Shown: positions 16,410 to 25,001, counted from the stretch's first letter. The stretch: 64,000 bases of DNA from Gammaproteobacteria bacterium (GCA_003164785.1 PLUE01000062.1:310001-374000); one strand, 5' to 3'. The notes: a model not told the origin generated them from the letters alone. Made by a program: numbers and translations.

Positions 16410-17732
16410 CTAGTCGATGACGATCGACCGCGGACCGGTGCCCGCCGCGAAGGGGGAACCCGCCACCGCGGCCAGGGCGCCGGTCGTGTCGACGCTGAAG
16501 ACGGAGACGTCGGCAGAGTTCTGGTTCGCGACGTAGACGAACGTCCCGGCGGGGTCCACCGCGATGGACGACGGCAAGGTGCCGGCCGGTGAGGTCGACG
16601 CCAATGTCAAGACCCCGGTGCCCGGCGTGATGGCGTAAGTGGCGGCAGTGTTGGCACTGGTGACGTTTGCGGCGTACAGGAACGTGCTCGCCGGATTAAC
16701 CACCAGCGATTCGGGGCTCGATGCGGTCGCGAGGGGCGAGCTGGAAGCAGCGGTCATCGCCCCGGTGGATGCATTCAGGGCGTACATGGAAATGGAATCG
16801 CTGGTCTGATTTGCGACATAGGCGAACGCGCCGGCGGGATCGATGGCGATCGATACCGGGCCGGTGCCCGCGCCGAACGGCGAGCCGGAGACAGTGGTGA
16901 GTATGCCCGTGCCCGACGTGATGCCCAGCACGGTGACGTTACCCCCGGTAAAATCCGTCACATAGAGGAAAGTCCCACTCGGGTTCGTTTTCAGCGCGAC
17001 CGGTCCGCTGCCACCCGTGAAGGGTGAGTCCGTGATCGCGGTGGGAAGACCGGTGCCGGCCTGGACATTGAATGCGGATATCGTGTTGTCCAGCGAATTG
17101 GCCACGTACAGGAAGCTGTTCGTCGGGTCGACGGTGACCGCCATGGGACCATTGCCCACGGTCAAGGTCTCCCCGGCGGGCGTAATGATGCCGGTGGTGT
17201 CGTCGATGGAGAAAATCGATACCGTGTTGGATGAGTAGTTGGCGACGTACAGGTACGTGCCGCCCGGATCCACCGTCGCCGCGATGGGCAATGTGCCGCC
17301 CGCCGCGAACGGCGAGCCGGCAACGGCAGTCAGCGCGCCGGTGCTCTCATCGATCGAGTACGCCGAAATCGTGTTGGCCGTGCCATTGACGACGTACGCA
17401 TACCGTCCGGCTTGCGAGCAGGTGACGATGATGTTGGTCACGGGCGCCTTGGCGATCGTGCCTGCGCCATTGGTGACGGTGCAGGTTTGCGAAGGGCTCG
17501 ATGGCTGGGTCATGACCGTCACCGAATAGGTTCCACCGTTCGCCACGGTCGACGGGAAGGTAAAGTCGCCATTTGCCGTCACGGTCAAGTACTTGCCGGA
17601 ACTGTTACGCAGAACCAAGCCGGATCCCAGAAGGCCGGTCACGGTGCCGCCAACGGAGTAGCCCCCGCCCAGAAGGCAGGATGAGGTGGCGAGCGCCACC
17701 ACCACGATTCCGATCCAAGTAAGGGTTTTCAC
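16410..17732 (-). CDS. Beta-propeller (lactonase/YVTN-repeat) lipoprotein
   Basis: 440 residues from a GTG start at 17732, which sits five bases behind GGAGG. Further upstream the frame is open but not signal-like. A lipobox (VVALATSSC) follows a hydrophobic stretch. About 100 residues of beta-sandwich (GYSVGGTVTGLLGSGLVL) lead into at least seven repeats of the type AYVANQTSDSISMYALN / GTFLYVTDFTGGNVTVLG, the blade repeats of the 6-phosphogluconolactonase-like seven-bladed propeller. The repeats end at the C-terminus with GPRSIVID. Enzyme activity is uncertain; many exported members act as binding scaffolds. Confidence 0.8.
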   Translation of the reverse strand: MKTLTWIGIVVVALATSSCLLGGGYSVGGTVTGLLGSGLVLRNSSGKYLTVTANGDFTFPSTVANGGTYSVTVMTQPSSPSQTCTVTNGAGTIAKAPVTNIIVTCSQAGRYAYVVNGTANTISAYSIDESTGALTAVAGSPFAAGGTLPIAATVDPGGTYLYVANYSSNTVSIFSIDDTTGIITPAGETLTVGNGPMAVTVDPTNSFLYVANSLDNTISAFNVQAGTGLPTAITDSPFTGGSGPVALKTNPSGTFLYVTDFTGGNVTVLGITSGTGILTTVSGSPFGAGTGPVSIAIDPAGAFAYVANQTSDSISMYALNASTGAMTAASSSPLATASSPESLVVNPASTFLYAANVTSANTAATYAITPGTGVLTLASTSPAGTLPSSIAVDPAGTFVYVANQNSADVSVFSVDTTGALAAVAGSPFAAGTGPRSIVID

Positions 17733-18007
17733 TACTGCCTCCGGACTGCTTTGCGGCCTCAGGATGAGGCCGCGCTTCACATAGACCGGATTGTAGGCGC
17801 CGCGTTCCAAATTCGACAATCCGCAGCATGCGCTTATCGCAGGAAATCTTGCGGCGCACAGCCGTCTGTCAAGGACATGATCGCCAGTCTTGAGATTCCC
17901 TTTACAAAACTTCACGATACTTGGACTGCATGAATTCTTTATGAACGATCCTGCGCGTGAGCGCTCCAACCTCTGATGCGGATGCGTTGGAACCGGGAGA
18001 TGAATCA

Positions 18008-18481
18008 ATGCGGAAACCATGGACGCGGAACCTCAAGAGCAGCTGCCTGACCGGATCGCTCTTGATCGCCGGGATCCTCCCCTTTCAGGCCCATGCAGCG
18101 CTGGGCGAGCCGGAGGCGTCCGTCGCGACGGATGTTCAGCAGTTTCAGGCGAGTGTCAAATCGACCCTGCATGCGAGCTACCGGGTGCACGAGATTCAGC
18201 TCCCTTCCGGCACCTTGCTGCGCGAATTTGCCGTCCCGGGTGGCAACGTCTTCGCCGTGGCCTGGAAGGGACCTGCGGTTCCCAACTTACGTCAGGCGCT
18301 CGGCCAGTACTTCGACGTGTATGTGGGGGCGGCGAAACTCAAGCGTGGCGGTCGCACGCACATCGAGGTCCACCAGGACGACCTGATCGTCCAGTCGGGT
18401 GGGCACATGCGCGCCTTTTCGGGCCGCGCCTATCTTGCTCAAGCCATTCCGGCTGGTACGTCGACGGCCGAGTTGCACTGA
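18008..18481 (+). CDS. DUF2844 domain-containing exported protein
   Basis: 157 residues from the ATG at 18008, behind GGGAGA. A signal peptide (about 1-31, ending QAHA) precedes ALGEPEASVATDVQQFQASV and YRVHEIQLPSGTLLREFAVPGGNVFAVAWKGP, the conserved text of DUF2844. The mature protein is small and probably periplasmic. Its TGA overlaps the ATG of the following DUF3443 gene by one base (TGATG), so the two are translated as a unit. This pairing recurs in other proteobacteria. Function unknown. Confidence 0.8.
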   Translation: MRKPWTRNLKSSCLTGSLLIAGILPFQAHAALGEPEASVATDVQQFQASVKSTLHASYRVHEIQLPSGTLLREFAVPGGNVFAVAWKGPAVPNLRQALGQYFDVYVGAAKLKRGGRTHIEVHQDDLIVQSGGHMRAFSGRAYLAQAIPAGTSTAELH

Positions 18482-19701
18482 TGCGCACCATGATTCGATC
18501 GCTGTCCGCCTTGTCGATGATCGCTGGCGCCTCGCTGGTCGCTTGCGGCGGAGGCGATTCGTCGAGTTCGTCGACCACCTCCGTCACGCCGACCGGCTCG
18601 AATGTCCTTTCGGTCGTGGTCGATTCGGGCCCCAGCAGCAACAGTTTCAACACCCTGTATACGACCGTCACGATATGCGTGCCCGGCAGCACCACCGAAT
18701 GCCAGACCATCGATAACGTCCAAGTCGACACTATGTCGTATGGCTTGCGCATCTTGGGCTCGGTGTTGACCCTGGCGCTGCCGGTGGCGCACGCGACCGA
18801 CGGCAACTCGCTGGCCGAATGCACTACATTTGCGGACGGCTTCAGCTGGGGGCCGGTGGCGTCGGCCGACATTCAACTGTCCGGCGAAAGTGCGAGCGCA
18901 GTCCCCATCCAGGTCATTGGCGCGAGCAATTTCGCGGCGGTGCCCGCCGCGTGTTCCGCTACGGGTCCCACCGAGGAAGATACCGTGGCGACTTTCGGCG
19001 CCAACGGCATCTTGGGCATTGGTGTGTTCGAGCAGGACTGCGGTTCCGGCTGCGCCTCGAACGCGAATAGCGGATTCTATTATTCCTGCACGGCGACCGC
19101 TTGCGCGCAGATCGCCGTACCGCTGACGAGCCAGGTGCTGAATCCGGTGCCGCTGTTCGCCACCGACAATAATGGCACGCTCATCGATCTTCCGAGCGTC
19201 GCGAGTCCCGGGGCCGCCACGCTGACGGGGTCCTTGATCTTCGGCATCGACACGCAAACGAACAACGCGTCCGGCACGCAGACTGTCCTGACCGTGGATC
19301 CGAATTCGGGCGACTTCACGATCGTGTTCGGAGGGCAGACGTTGACCGACAGTTTCATCGATTCGGGCAGCAACGGCATCTTCTTCAACGACAGCAATCT
19401 CACCCAATGCTCGAGTTCGGACTACTCGGGCTTCTACTGTCCGGCGGCTTCGCAAAGCTTCAGCGCCACCCTGACAGGCGTCAACGCGGTCAGCGCAACC
19501 GAGTCATTCACGGTCGACAATGCGCAGACCGTCGCCACGAACGACCCGACCTTTACCGTGCTGACCGGACTGGCGGGGACCTTTACCTCGGACCTTGAGA
19601 CGTTCGATTGGGGATTGCCGTTCTATTATGGTCGGCGGGTCGCCACGGCCATCGAACTCCACAGTACAGCGGTGGGTACCGGTCCCTACATCGCTTTTTG
19701 A
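18481..19701 (+). CDS. DUF3443 lipoprotein with pepsin-like motifs
   Basis: 406 residues with a lipobox at LVAC22. The body matches DUF3443. Three motifs follow the order seen in pepsin-like aspartic peptidases: VQVDTMSYGLRIL with D83, NGILGIGVF (175-183) and SFIDSGSNGIFF with D294-S-G. In the first one a Met replaces the Gly of D-T-G. Many Ser/Thr and Cys residues suggest an exported, disulphide-bonded protein. Whether it is an active peptidase is not established. It is translationally coupled to the DUF2844 gene, a possible partner or substrate. Confidence 0.75.
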   Translation: MRTMIRSLSALSMIAGASLVACGGGDSSSSSTTSVTPTGSNVLSVVVDSGPSSNSFNTLYTTVTICVPGSTTECQTIDNVQVDTMSYGLRILGSVLTLALPVAHATDGNSLAECTTFADGFSWGPVASADIQLSGESASAVPIQVIGASNFAAVPAACSATGPTEEDTVATFGANGILGIGVFEQDCGSGCASNANSGFYYSCTATACAQIAVPLTSQVLNPVPLFATDNNGTLIDLPSVASPGAATLTGSLIFGIDTQTNNASGTQTVLTVDPNSGDFTIVFGGQTLTDSFIDSGSNGIFFNDSNLTQCSSSDYSGFYCPAASQSFSATLTGVNAVSATESFTVDNAQTVATNDPTFTVLTGLAGTFTSDLETFDWGLPFYYGRRVATAIELHSTAVGTGPYIAF

Positions 19702-19714
19702 TAGACTGTGGGGC

Positions 19715-20764
19715 GTGCACAGCGCCTCACTGCAACTCGACTACGTCTCCTCGGACGAACTGGCCATGCGGTCCGAATCGTGGTGGAGCAATGTTTTGGG
19801 CGTCGTGGGCTTCGAAAAGCCGCCGCGGCTCGACCCCGCGCGGGTGCCGGTGACGGCGAGCATGACGCCTTCATTGGGCTCCAGCGACAATTTATGCGAA
19901 GTGTGGCGCGTTGCCGGCGGTCACGAGGGCCCGTTGGCCACCGCGTCGCTCCAGCAGGGTCGCGTTCACTATCGATATTGCGACGAGCTGCTGTTCGGCT
20001 CCATCACCATCGACGAAGTCGGAGTGCAGAGCCATGGTTCCGCGGCATTGCACCGCGCGACCATGACCGCCTACCAGGAAATCTTCGCGGTTCTGCGGGC
20101 GACGCAGCACCGGCATTTGATCCGGGTATGGAACTATTTGCCGGAAATCAACCGCGAGGCCGATGGCAACGAGCGTTACCGGCATTTCAATTCCGCGCGG
20201 CAGGCAGCTTTCCGAGATTCCGGCAGGAGCACGGTGGGCACGGTGCCCGCCGCCAGCGCGTTGGGCTCGCCGCCCGGCAGCCCGCTATCGATCTATTTCC
20301 TCGCCTCCCGCCAGCCGCCGAAGATGATCGAAAATCCGCGCCAAACGAGTGCGTATCACTACCCGCCGAAGTTCGGTGTTCACAGCCCGATTTTCTCCCG
20401 TGCCTGTGTGCTGAGCGAATCCATCGGCACCAATCTGTTCGTTTCCGGCACAGCCAGCATCGTGGGTCACGAGACCATTCATCACGGCGACGTGACTGCC
20501 CAGACGCGCGAGACGTTGGCCAACATCGATGCGCTGCTGGACGAAGCCAATCGTATCGTCGGCACGCGTTACTCGCTCGACGCATTGAAGTTCAAGGTCT
20601 ACGTTCGACAACCCACGGATCTTGGCGCCATCGAGAGCGCCCTTGCAGTCAGTCTGAACGCGTCCACGTCCATCGTGTACGTGCAAGCGGACGTGTGCCG
20701 CGAGGACTTGCTGGTGGAGATCGAAGCCACCGGCGAGTCATCCGGCGCGATCGGCCGGGCCTAA
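19715..20764 (+). CDS. Chorismatase of the FkbO/Hyg5/XanB2 family
   Basis: About 349 residues from a GTG at 19715, 14 bp after the DUF3443 stop; the start is uncertain because the frame is open upstream. Segments such as LIRVWNYLPEINREADGNERYRHFN and FFVSGTASIVGHE-like text (NLFVSGTASIVGHETIHHGD) match the chorismatase family. Members cleave chorismate to 3-hydroxybenzoate, 4-hydroxybenzoate or dihydroxycyclohexadiene carboxylate. XanB2 supplies 3- and 4-hydroxybenzoate for xanthomonadin-type pigments and ubiquinone. Which product is made here cannot be read. No aryl polyene cluster is adjacent. Confidence 0.75.
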   Translation: MHSASLQLDYVSSDELAMRSESWWSNVLGVVGFEKPPRLDPARVPVTASMTPSLGSSDNLCEVWRVAGGHEGPLATASLQQGRVHYRYCDELLFGSITIDEVGVQSHGSAALHRATMTAYQEIFAVLRATQHRHLIRVWNYLPEINREADGNERYRHFNSARQAAFRDSGRSTVGTVPAASALGSPPGSPLSIYFLASRQPPKMIENPRQTSAYHYPPKFGVHSPIFSRACVLSESIGTNLFVSGTASIVGHETIHHGDVTAQTRETLANIDALLDEANRIVGTRYSLDALKFKVYVRQPTDLGAIESALAVSLNASTSIVYVQADVCREDLLVEIEATGESSGAIGRA

Positions 20765-20910
20765 CGGCCATTTGCCGGCTGGTTCGTGCGCCAGCCACCG
20801 CCCAGCGTTTTGAATACCGCAATCTGGTCCTGTACCAATGCGGCATCCGAGGCGGCGACCGCAGCGTCGGCGGAGACCAGAAATTGCTCGGACGCCACCA
20901 AGGCTTCACG
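20761..20910 (-). pseudogene. 3' end of a NodT-type RND outer-membrane factor gene
   Basis: The minus-strand frame reads ALVASEQFLVSADAAVAASD, then AALVQDQIAVFKTLGGGW, the last helix and the diagnostic LGGGW end of outer-membrane lipoproteins of RND pumps. Only about 50 codons remain, with no start. Upstream the sequence changes, near 20900-20910, into the 3' part of a different gene on the opposite strand. Confidence 0.75.
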
Positions 20911-21186
20911 GTGGTGGAGCGACGCATGGATATCGACGAGTTGCTGCGTCAGATCGAGAGCGGCGAATGCAGCGAGATGTTTGAATGCGGCACCGCCGCG
21001 ATCGTCAGTCCCATTGCGGCTCTCGCCGATGCGCGCGACGAGCGTGAATACCGTCCCAGGGACGTCGACGTCTTCGCGCCTCAATGGCGGAGCCAGTTGC
21101 TGGCCATTCAGGAGCGGCGCGCGCCGGACTTGTTTGGTTGGACTTGGGCTTACGCGCCGTTGCCCCGGTTGCCCCGTCTAAAATGA
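20902..21186 (+). pseudogene. 3' end of a branched-chain amino acid aminotransferase gene
   Basis: The plus-strand frame reads GFTVVERRMDIDELLRQIE, then GECSEMFECGTAAIVSPIA and later APDLFGWTWAYAPLP. This is the C-terminal third of class IV branched-chain aminotransferases of the longer type (dEvFgtGTAavvsP and the final D-x-FGWT). The first two thirds, including the PLP lysine, are gone. The remnant abuts the NodT remnant head to head, so both lost their 5' parts in one event. Confidence 0.75.
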
Positions 21187-21296
21187 CCGGCGGGCCGTTT
21201 TTGGGCCGCCGCCGCCCGGGGGGGCGTCCCGTTGGATGGCCGCTGATGCCACAAACATTGATTGATGGGGCGCAAGGCGACTAGAATCCAAGGGAT

Positions 21297-21370
21297 GCGG
21301 GCGTCGTATAATGGTAATACCCAAGCTTCCCAAGCTTGAGCCGTGGGTTCGATTCCCATCGCCCGCTCCA
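21297..21370 (+). tRNA. tRNA-Gly (anticodon CCC)
   Basis: 74 nt with a complete cloverleaf. The acceptor stem is GCGGGCG paired with CGCCCGC, and the anticodon stem is CAAGC/GCTTG around the loop TTCCCAA, giving anticodon CCC for the codon GGG. The T-arm is GTGGG-TTCGATT-CCCAT, and CCA is encoded. Its 3' half is the integration site of the mini-island that follows: the last 23 nt recur at 22715-22737. Confidence 0.95.
21348..21370 (+). repeat. attL-like repeat (3' end of tRNA-Gly)
   Basis: 23 bp from TTCGATTCCC to CGCTCCA, forming part of the T-arm, the acceptor strand and CCA. It is identical to 22715-22737. Confidence 0.85.
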
Positions 21371-21436
21371 CTTCTCATTTCCAAGATCGCCATTTACCTC
21401 GCCGGTCGGCGGGTGGCGCCGCGTTGTTGATTGGCG

Positions 21437-21799
21437 TTATCGGTTGACGGCTATGCCCATGCTCGTTGCCACTGCGTTGAGCCGCTTGTCCAAGGTCCAC
21501 AGCTGACATCGCTCAATTGCTGCGGCAGTGAGCAGGTGAACGTCCACATAACCAACGCCTCGACCGTAAAGTTTCTGCGCGCGGATGAATGTCATGACCT
21601 CGTCGTGCTCGGCGACGGTTACCGAGCGCAGTTGTTCAAGAAGTTCAAGCGTTTCTTGGCGGTTCGAGAAGTTGCCGCAGGCGAGTTCACCCACGACGAA
21701 CGGATGCATTACAACGTCGCCGCGTCGGAGACGCTCGCCAAGCTCTGGCAGGTCCTTGCGAAAGTAATCAATCCAGACTGAGGTGTCTGCGAGAATCAT
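21437..21799 (-). CDS. vapC: VapC family PIN-domain toxin
   Basis: 120 residues, a full PIN domain. The acidic residues that hold the catalytic metal ions are all present: D5 (MILADTSVWIDYF), E38 (VVGELACGN), D84 (VGYVDVHLL) and D102 (TLDKRLN). VapC toxins are ribonucleases that cut tRNA or rRNA when freed from VapB. The start codon overlaps the stop of the antitoxin gene by 4 bp (ATGA). It is the first gene after tRNA-Gly inside the mini-island, where a toxin-antitoxin pair would stabilise the element. Confidence 0.9.
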   Translation of the reverse strand: MILADTSVWIDYFRKDLPELGERLRRGDVVMHPFVVGELACGNFSNRQETLELLEQLRSVTVAEHDEVMTFIRAQKLYGRGVGYVDVHLLTAAAIERCQLWTLDKRLNAVATSMGIAVNR

Positions 21800-21996
21800 G
21801 GTGCCGCGGCTGCACGCCTCCTCGGGACCGGTTCGAGTTGCGGCTGAGTGCCGCCAAGCTTGGCAAGCCGCATGGCGCTTTCTCGCTCGATGAGCGCCTT
21901 CAGCCCCTCCCGCAGCACTGTCGAGCGATCAAGGCCGCCCGTCATTTTGGTCGCCTTGGCGAGCAAGTCATCATCCAGCGTTACCGTCGTGCGCAT
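21796..21996 (-). CDS. vapB: VapB family antitoxin
   Basis: 66 residues from the Met at 21996, behind GGAGG; the frame is open further upstream but the rest is not protein-like. MRTTVTLDDDLLAKATKMTG and STVLREGLKALIERE form the ribbon-helix-helix DNA-binding part. The Pro/Arg-rich tail (LEPVPRRRAAAAP) is the toxin-binding end. It neutralises VapC and with it represses the operon. It is encoded first, overlapping vapC by 4 bp. Confidence 0.88.
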   Translation of the reverse strand: MRTTVTLDDDLLAKATKMTGGLDRSTVLREGLKALIERESAMRLAKLGGTQPQLEPVPRRRAAAAP

Positions 21997-22009
21997 AAGA
22001 GTCCTCCAA

Positions 22010-22714
22010 ATCGGAGCATTGATAATAGCACCATTTGATGCGAAAAAAGGTGACAAGAAAGTGGGCGAATGCGCAGAAAGAGAACGAAGGCTGGCCGCTC
22101 GCATGCTCCGATTGCCGCTGGAGACATTGGGCACTCGAAGGCCAAAAGGGGCAGGGGACGGTGCCTATCGCGGGGTTGCTTGCCGCCAGTTTGACCGGCG
22201 GAGGAATTGGCGCGCGGGTAGACTCTGGCGCCTATGGGAAGAACTCCACTGGCGGCGGGTTTGGCCGTGGCGATCATCATCTGTAAGGTATTGGGTGGGC
22301 CTGAGTTCGCGGATGCGGGTCCTGCACGGCCGAACTGGGGAACGGAGCGCAGCGAGTACACATCCGGAGCGGAGTACGACAAGTCGAAAGGCATTTGTCG
22401 TGCTTTGGGTGCGCCCGTCGCACCGCCCGGCGATATGCCGACCCCAGCACAGAGAACGGCGCTCAGCGACTGTCGCTCGGAGCCGCTGTACTATGGCGAG
22501 GGCGGAGCCGGCTTGGGTGGGATTCGCCGAGCCGCTCTCGCCGCCTCAGCTTTCAGCTGCCGTCGGCTGCCTGGTATCGCGGTGCTCTTCCCCAAGGCCG
22601 CATTGGCTGGCGTTGGCTGGTGTGGCAGTGTTTTTCACACGAAAATCGCACGCAGCGCTCATCCTTGCTTGCAACCTCATGATTGGAAGGGATTAGCTGC
22701 ATCTTGGCGATATA
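22010..22714. other. Right half of the mini-island, no supported gene
   Basis: About 700 bp without a convincing coding region. An open frame from 22234 on the plus strand starts like a signal peptide (MGRTPLAAGLAVAIIICKVL). It later reads PTPAQRTALSDCRSEPLYYG, which faintly recalls exported Sel1/LprI-like proteins, but it then loses any family character and runs through the right repeat. I treat it as a decayed fragment. Confidence 0.4.
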
Positions 22715-22737
22715 TTCGATTCCCATCGCCCGCTCCA
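22715..22737 (+). repeat. attR-like repeat (copy of tRNA-Gly 3' end)
   Basis: 23 bp identical to the tRNA end, without the rest of a tRNA: the preceding bases (GGCGATATA) do not continue the gene. It marks the distal border of the mini-island. Confidence 0.85.
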
Positions 22738-23104
22738 TTCTCAGGCAACGCCAGGCCACGCAGGACTACAAGATTCGGGTCAAGACTTTGATCTGTTGGT
22801 AAGGCCTTGGGAATGCGTGCCGCTATGGCGGCGGTCTCCTGATCTCGCGTATCCCCGCATTGCCCCAACATTCACACGTACAGTCACATGCAGCAGTTGC
22901 CGAAAATAATTTGTGTGATTGCCGGAGTCGCGTGCGCCCGCAATCTCAGATGGGCGTTGTCAGCAGACGGATCGAGCCCGTTCCTACTAAAGAGGAAGTG
23001 GAGTCGGTCCATTTTCATGATCTCTATCGACATGCGAACTGCCTATTCGCGCTCGTAGCGTAATAGCCAATTCGACTACTCGCGCCGATGTCGGCGCTTC
23101 GGGC
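22738..23104. other. Intergenic stretch between mini-island and desaturase
   Basis: 367 bp with no supported gene, no clear hairpin with a T run and no repeat. The short open frames here have no family-like text. It should hold any terminator of the desaturase gene, which reads toward it. Confidence 0.5.
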
Positions 23105-24256
23105 TCAAACGCGCGCAATGCCCAATTGCGCTGCGAGAAGCTGCATGCGTCGATACTGCTCGTGCAAGCCTTCCTCAAGGGCCTTGAGCCTGGACGGCAG
23201 ATGTGATTTCTCCCACCGATCAACCAGCGCACGCTTCGCGTCTGCAACCGATTGCTCGCGCAGCATGGTCCAGGTTGTGACTGCTTTGCTGAATCTTTCA
23301 TATTCCTCCGCCACGCGCTGGCGCAATTCATCAGACCGGGGGGAGCTGACCTGTCGGGCGAGTTCTTGATTCGCCCGGCGAAACTGGGTCTCGAGCATCG
23401 CGCGTCGAATTTTGAACCAGGGCACCCGTTTCAGGTTCTTGGCGAGCCCCGCCCAATGCAGTGCGTTAATCAACCATTTGGAGGGGTCCCATTGCCACCA
23501 GCGCACGCCGTTCCGGTAGTCGTGCGCGAATTGGTGATGAAAATTGTGGTATCCCTCGCCGAAAGTGAGCAATGCGACCACCCCATTGTCGCGCGCCGTG
23601 TTCTCCGTCGTGTACGGGCGGGTGCCGACGATGTGCGCCAGGGAATTGATGCAAAATGTCAGGTGATGGCTGATGACGAGCCGCAAAACCCCTGCGAGCA
23701 AGATCATGCCGACGATGTCGCCGAACGCCCAGCCCAGCAGCAGCGGCAGGCCGAGATTCATGCCGACGGCGAGCGCCAGGTAATGCCGATGTTGAAATGC
23801 CACGAGCGGATCGTTTTGCAATTCGCGCACGTACTTCAAATCGGGGTCGCCGCTTGGGTAGTTGCGGAGCATCCAGCCGATGTGCGAAAACCAGAAACCA
23901 CGCCGCGCGCAATATGGATCCCGTTCGGGATCGTCGATGAACCGATGGTGGACGCGATGGCCGGCGCTCCAGATCAATGCACTATTCTGCAGGGCCATGG
24001 CACCGAACAAAAGAAAGACCGCTTTCAATGCGGGATGTGCCTGATAGGCCGCGTGCGAAAACAGGCGGTGATATCCGCAGGTGATTGACAGTTCGGTGAC
24101 GCTCAAGAGCACCGCGAATGCAACCCAGGCCGCGAGGGCGTAACCGTGGACGATCCCGTACCAGGGAACCACCGTAAGGGCTATTCCCAACGTAATTGCA
24201 AACATCAACAGGGGTGGCCAATTGCGGGGCGGCAGGCGGCCGGCCGGGTCATTCAT
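23105..24256 (-). CDS. Acyl-CoA/fatty acid desaturase (delta-9 type)
   Basis: 383 residues with four to five membrane segments. The three His boxes that bind the di-iron centre are intact: HRLFSH, HRVHH and HNFHH (in GEGYHNFHHQFAHDYR). This is the membrane-bound delta-9 desaturase family, which inserts a cis double bond into saturated acyl chains using O2 and electrons from a ferredoxin or cytochrome b5-like donor. About 100 residues after the last box form a charged helical extension (ETQFRRANQELARQVSS onward), longer than in the shortest family members. It is monocistronic. Confidence 0.88.
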   Translation of the reverse strand: MNDPAGRLPPRNWPPLLMFAITLGIALTVVPWYGIVHGYALAAWVAFAVLLSVTELSITCGYHRLFSHAAYQAHPALKAVFLLFGAMALQNSALIWSAGHRVHHRFIDDPERDPYCARRGFWFSHIGWMLRNYPSGDPDLKYVRELQNDPLVAFQHRHYLALAVGMNLGLPLLLGWAFGDIVGMILLAGVLRLVISHHLTFCINSLAHIVGTRPYTTENTARDNGVVALLTFGEGYHNFHHQFAHDYRNGVRWWQWDPSKWLINALHWAGLAKNLKRVPWFKIRRAMLETQFRRANQELARQVSSPRSDELRQRVAEEYERFSKAVTTWTMLREQSVADAKRALVDRWEKSHLPSRLKALEEGLHEQYRRMQLLAAQLGIARV

Positions 24257-24539
24257 TCGTTTCTCCTTGAAAACGACGCAGTCTTTCCGATATGGGGGCG
24301 GCGAAGGATTTTACTATCTGCGGGCGACCATTTTTTTATCTAGGTCAGATTTTGCCACTGCGGCTAGGCAGCCAGGTACCTCAACCTGCCCGCTGCGACG
24401 ACTCCGGAAGCGCCCAGAATCCGCGGGGTTTGTCCACGACGGATGTTATCGTTCCATGAGCGCCGGCCAGGGCTGGCCGCCATCGGCCCTCGGTTTTCCA
24501 CAAATGTTGATGGCCCGGCCATCAGGCACCATGGCTCCC

Positions 24540-25001
24540 ATGAGCGAACATCATCACCGTCTCACGCCACTCCAACTGCTGTCCTACATGCGTGCCCAGC
24601 CTTGGGCGATTGAGGCGACTGTCACGCCCCAAGGTGCCCCTCAGGCGGCAGTGCTCGGCGTCGCCGTCACGGACCGGTGGGAACTTCTGTTTGATACCGT
24701 GACGCAGTCGCGCAAGCATCAAAACCTTGTAAGGAATCCCCGCGTCGCGTTCGTTGTCGGATGGGAGCACGAGCGCACCGTGCAGTATGAAGGCATTGCC
24801 GAGATTCCGACGGCAACGGAGTTGCCCGACGTGCAGGCCTACTATTTCGACCGTTTCCCCGACGGCCCCACCCGCCAGACTTGGCCGGGCCTCGTGTACT
24901 GGCGCGTGCGGCCCACCTGGATCCGTTACAGCAATTTCAACGTCAACCCGCCCATCATCCAAGAGTGGGACGCTGCGGCGATTGCCGGCTGGCTGAAGTA
25001 A
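24540..25001 (+). CDS. Pyridoxamine 5'-phosphate oxidase-fold flavin protein
   Basis: 153 residues from the ATG at 24540; an in-frame ATG at 24531 is an alternative. PWAIEATVTPQGAPQAAVLG, LLFDTVTQSRKHQNLVRNP and VAFVVGWEHERTVQYEGIAE match the split-barrel pyridoxamine-phosphate-oxidase-like family, which binds FMN or related cofactors. The C-terminal YWRVRPTWIRYSNFN is typical of small one-domain members. It is unlikely to be the PdxH enzyme itself, because the PdxH C-terminal motif is missing. It stands alone. Confidence 0.75.
   Translation: MSEHHHRLTPLQLLSYMRAQPWAIEATVTPQGAPQAAVLGVAVTDRWELLFDTVTQSRKHQNLVRNPRVAFVVGWEHERTVQYEGIAEIPTATELPDVQAYYFDRFPDGPTRQTWPGLVYWRVRPTWIRYSNFNVNPPIIQEWDAAAIAGWLK

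Larger units (their letters stand above)
21348..22737. mobile_element. 1.39-kb mini-island inserted at tRNA-Gly, carrying VapBC
   Basis: The element is bounded by a 23-bp perfect direct repeat of the tRNA 3' end (21348-21370 and 22715-22737), the usual product of tyrosine-recombinase integration at a tRNA gene. The left copy keeps the tRNA intact. The only clear genes inside are vapC and vapB. There is no integrase, so the element is either a decayed remnant or mobilised in trans. The right half (about 22010-22714) lacks a supported gene. Confidence 0.75.

Noticed and set aside
19708..20901. Start-to-middle part of a 492-codon plus-strand open frame across the chorismatase gene
   Set aside because: Only its last 95 codons (aminotransferase tail) are family-like; the rest is an out-of-frame reading of the chorismatase gene.
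22234..22791. 185-codon open frame at the right end of the mini-island
   Set aside because: It begins like an exported protein but loses character and reads through the att repeat; kept only as a possible remnant.
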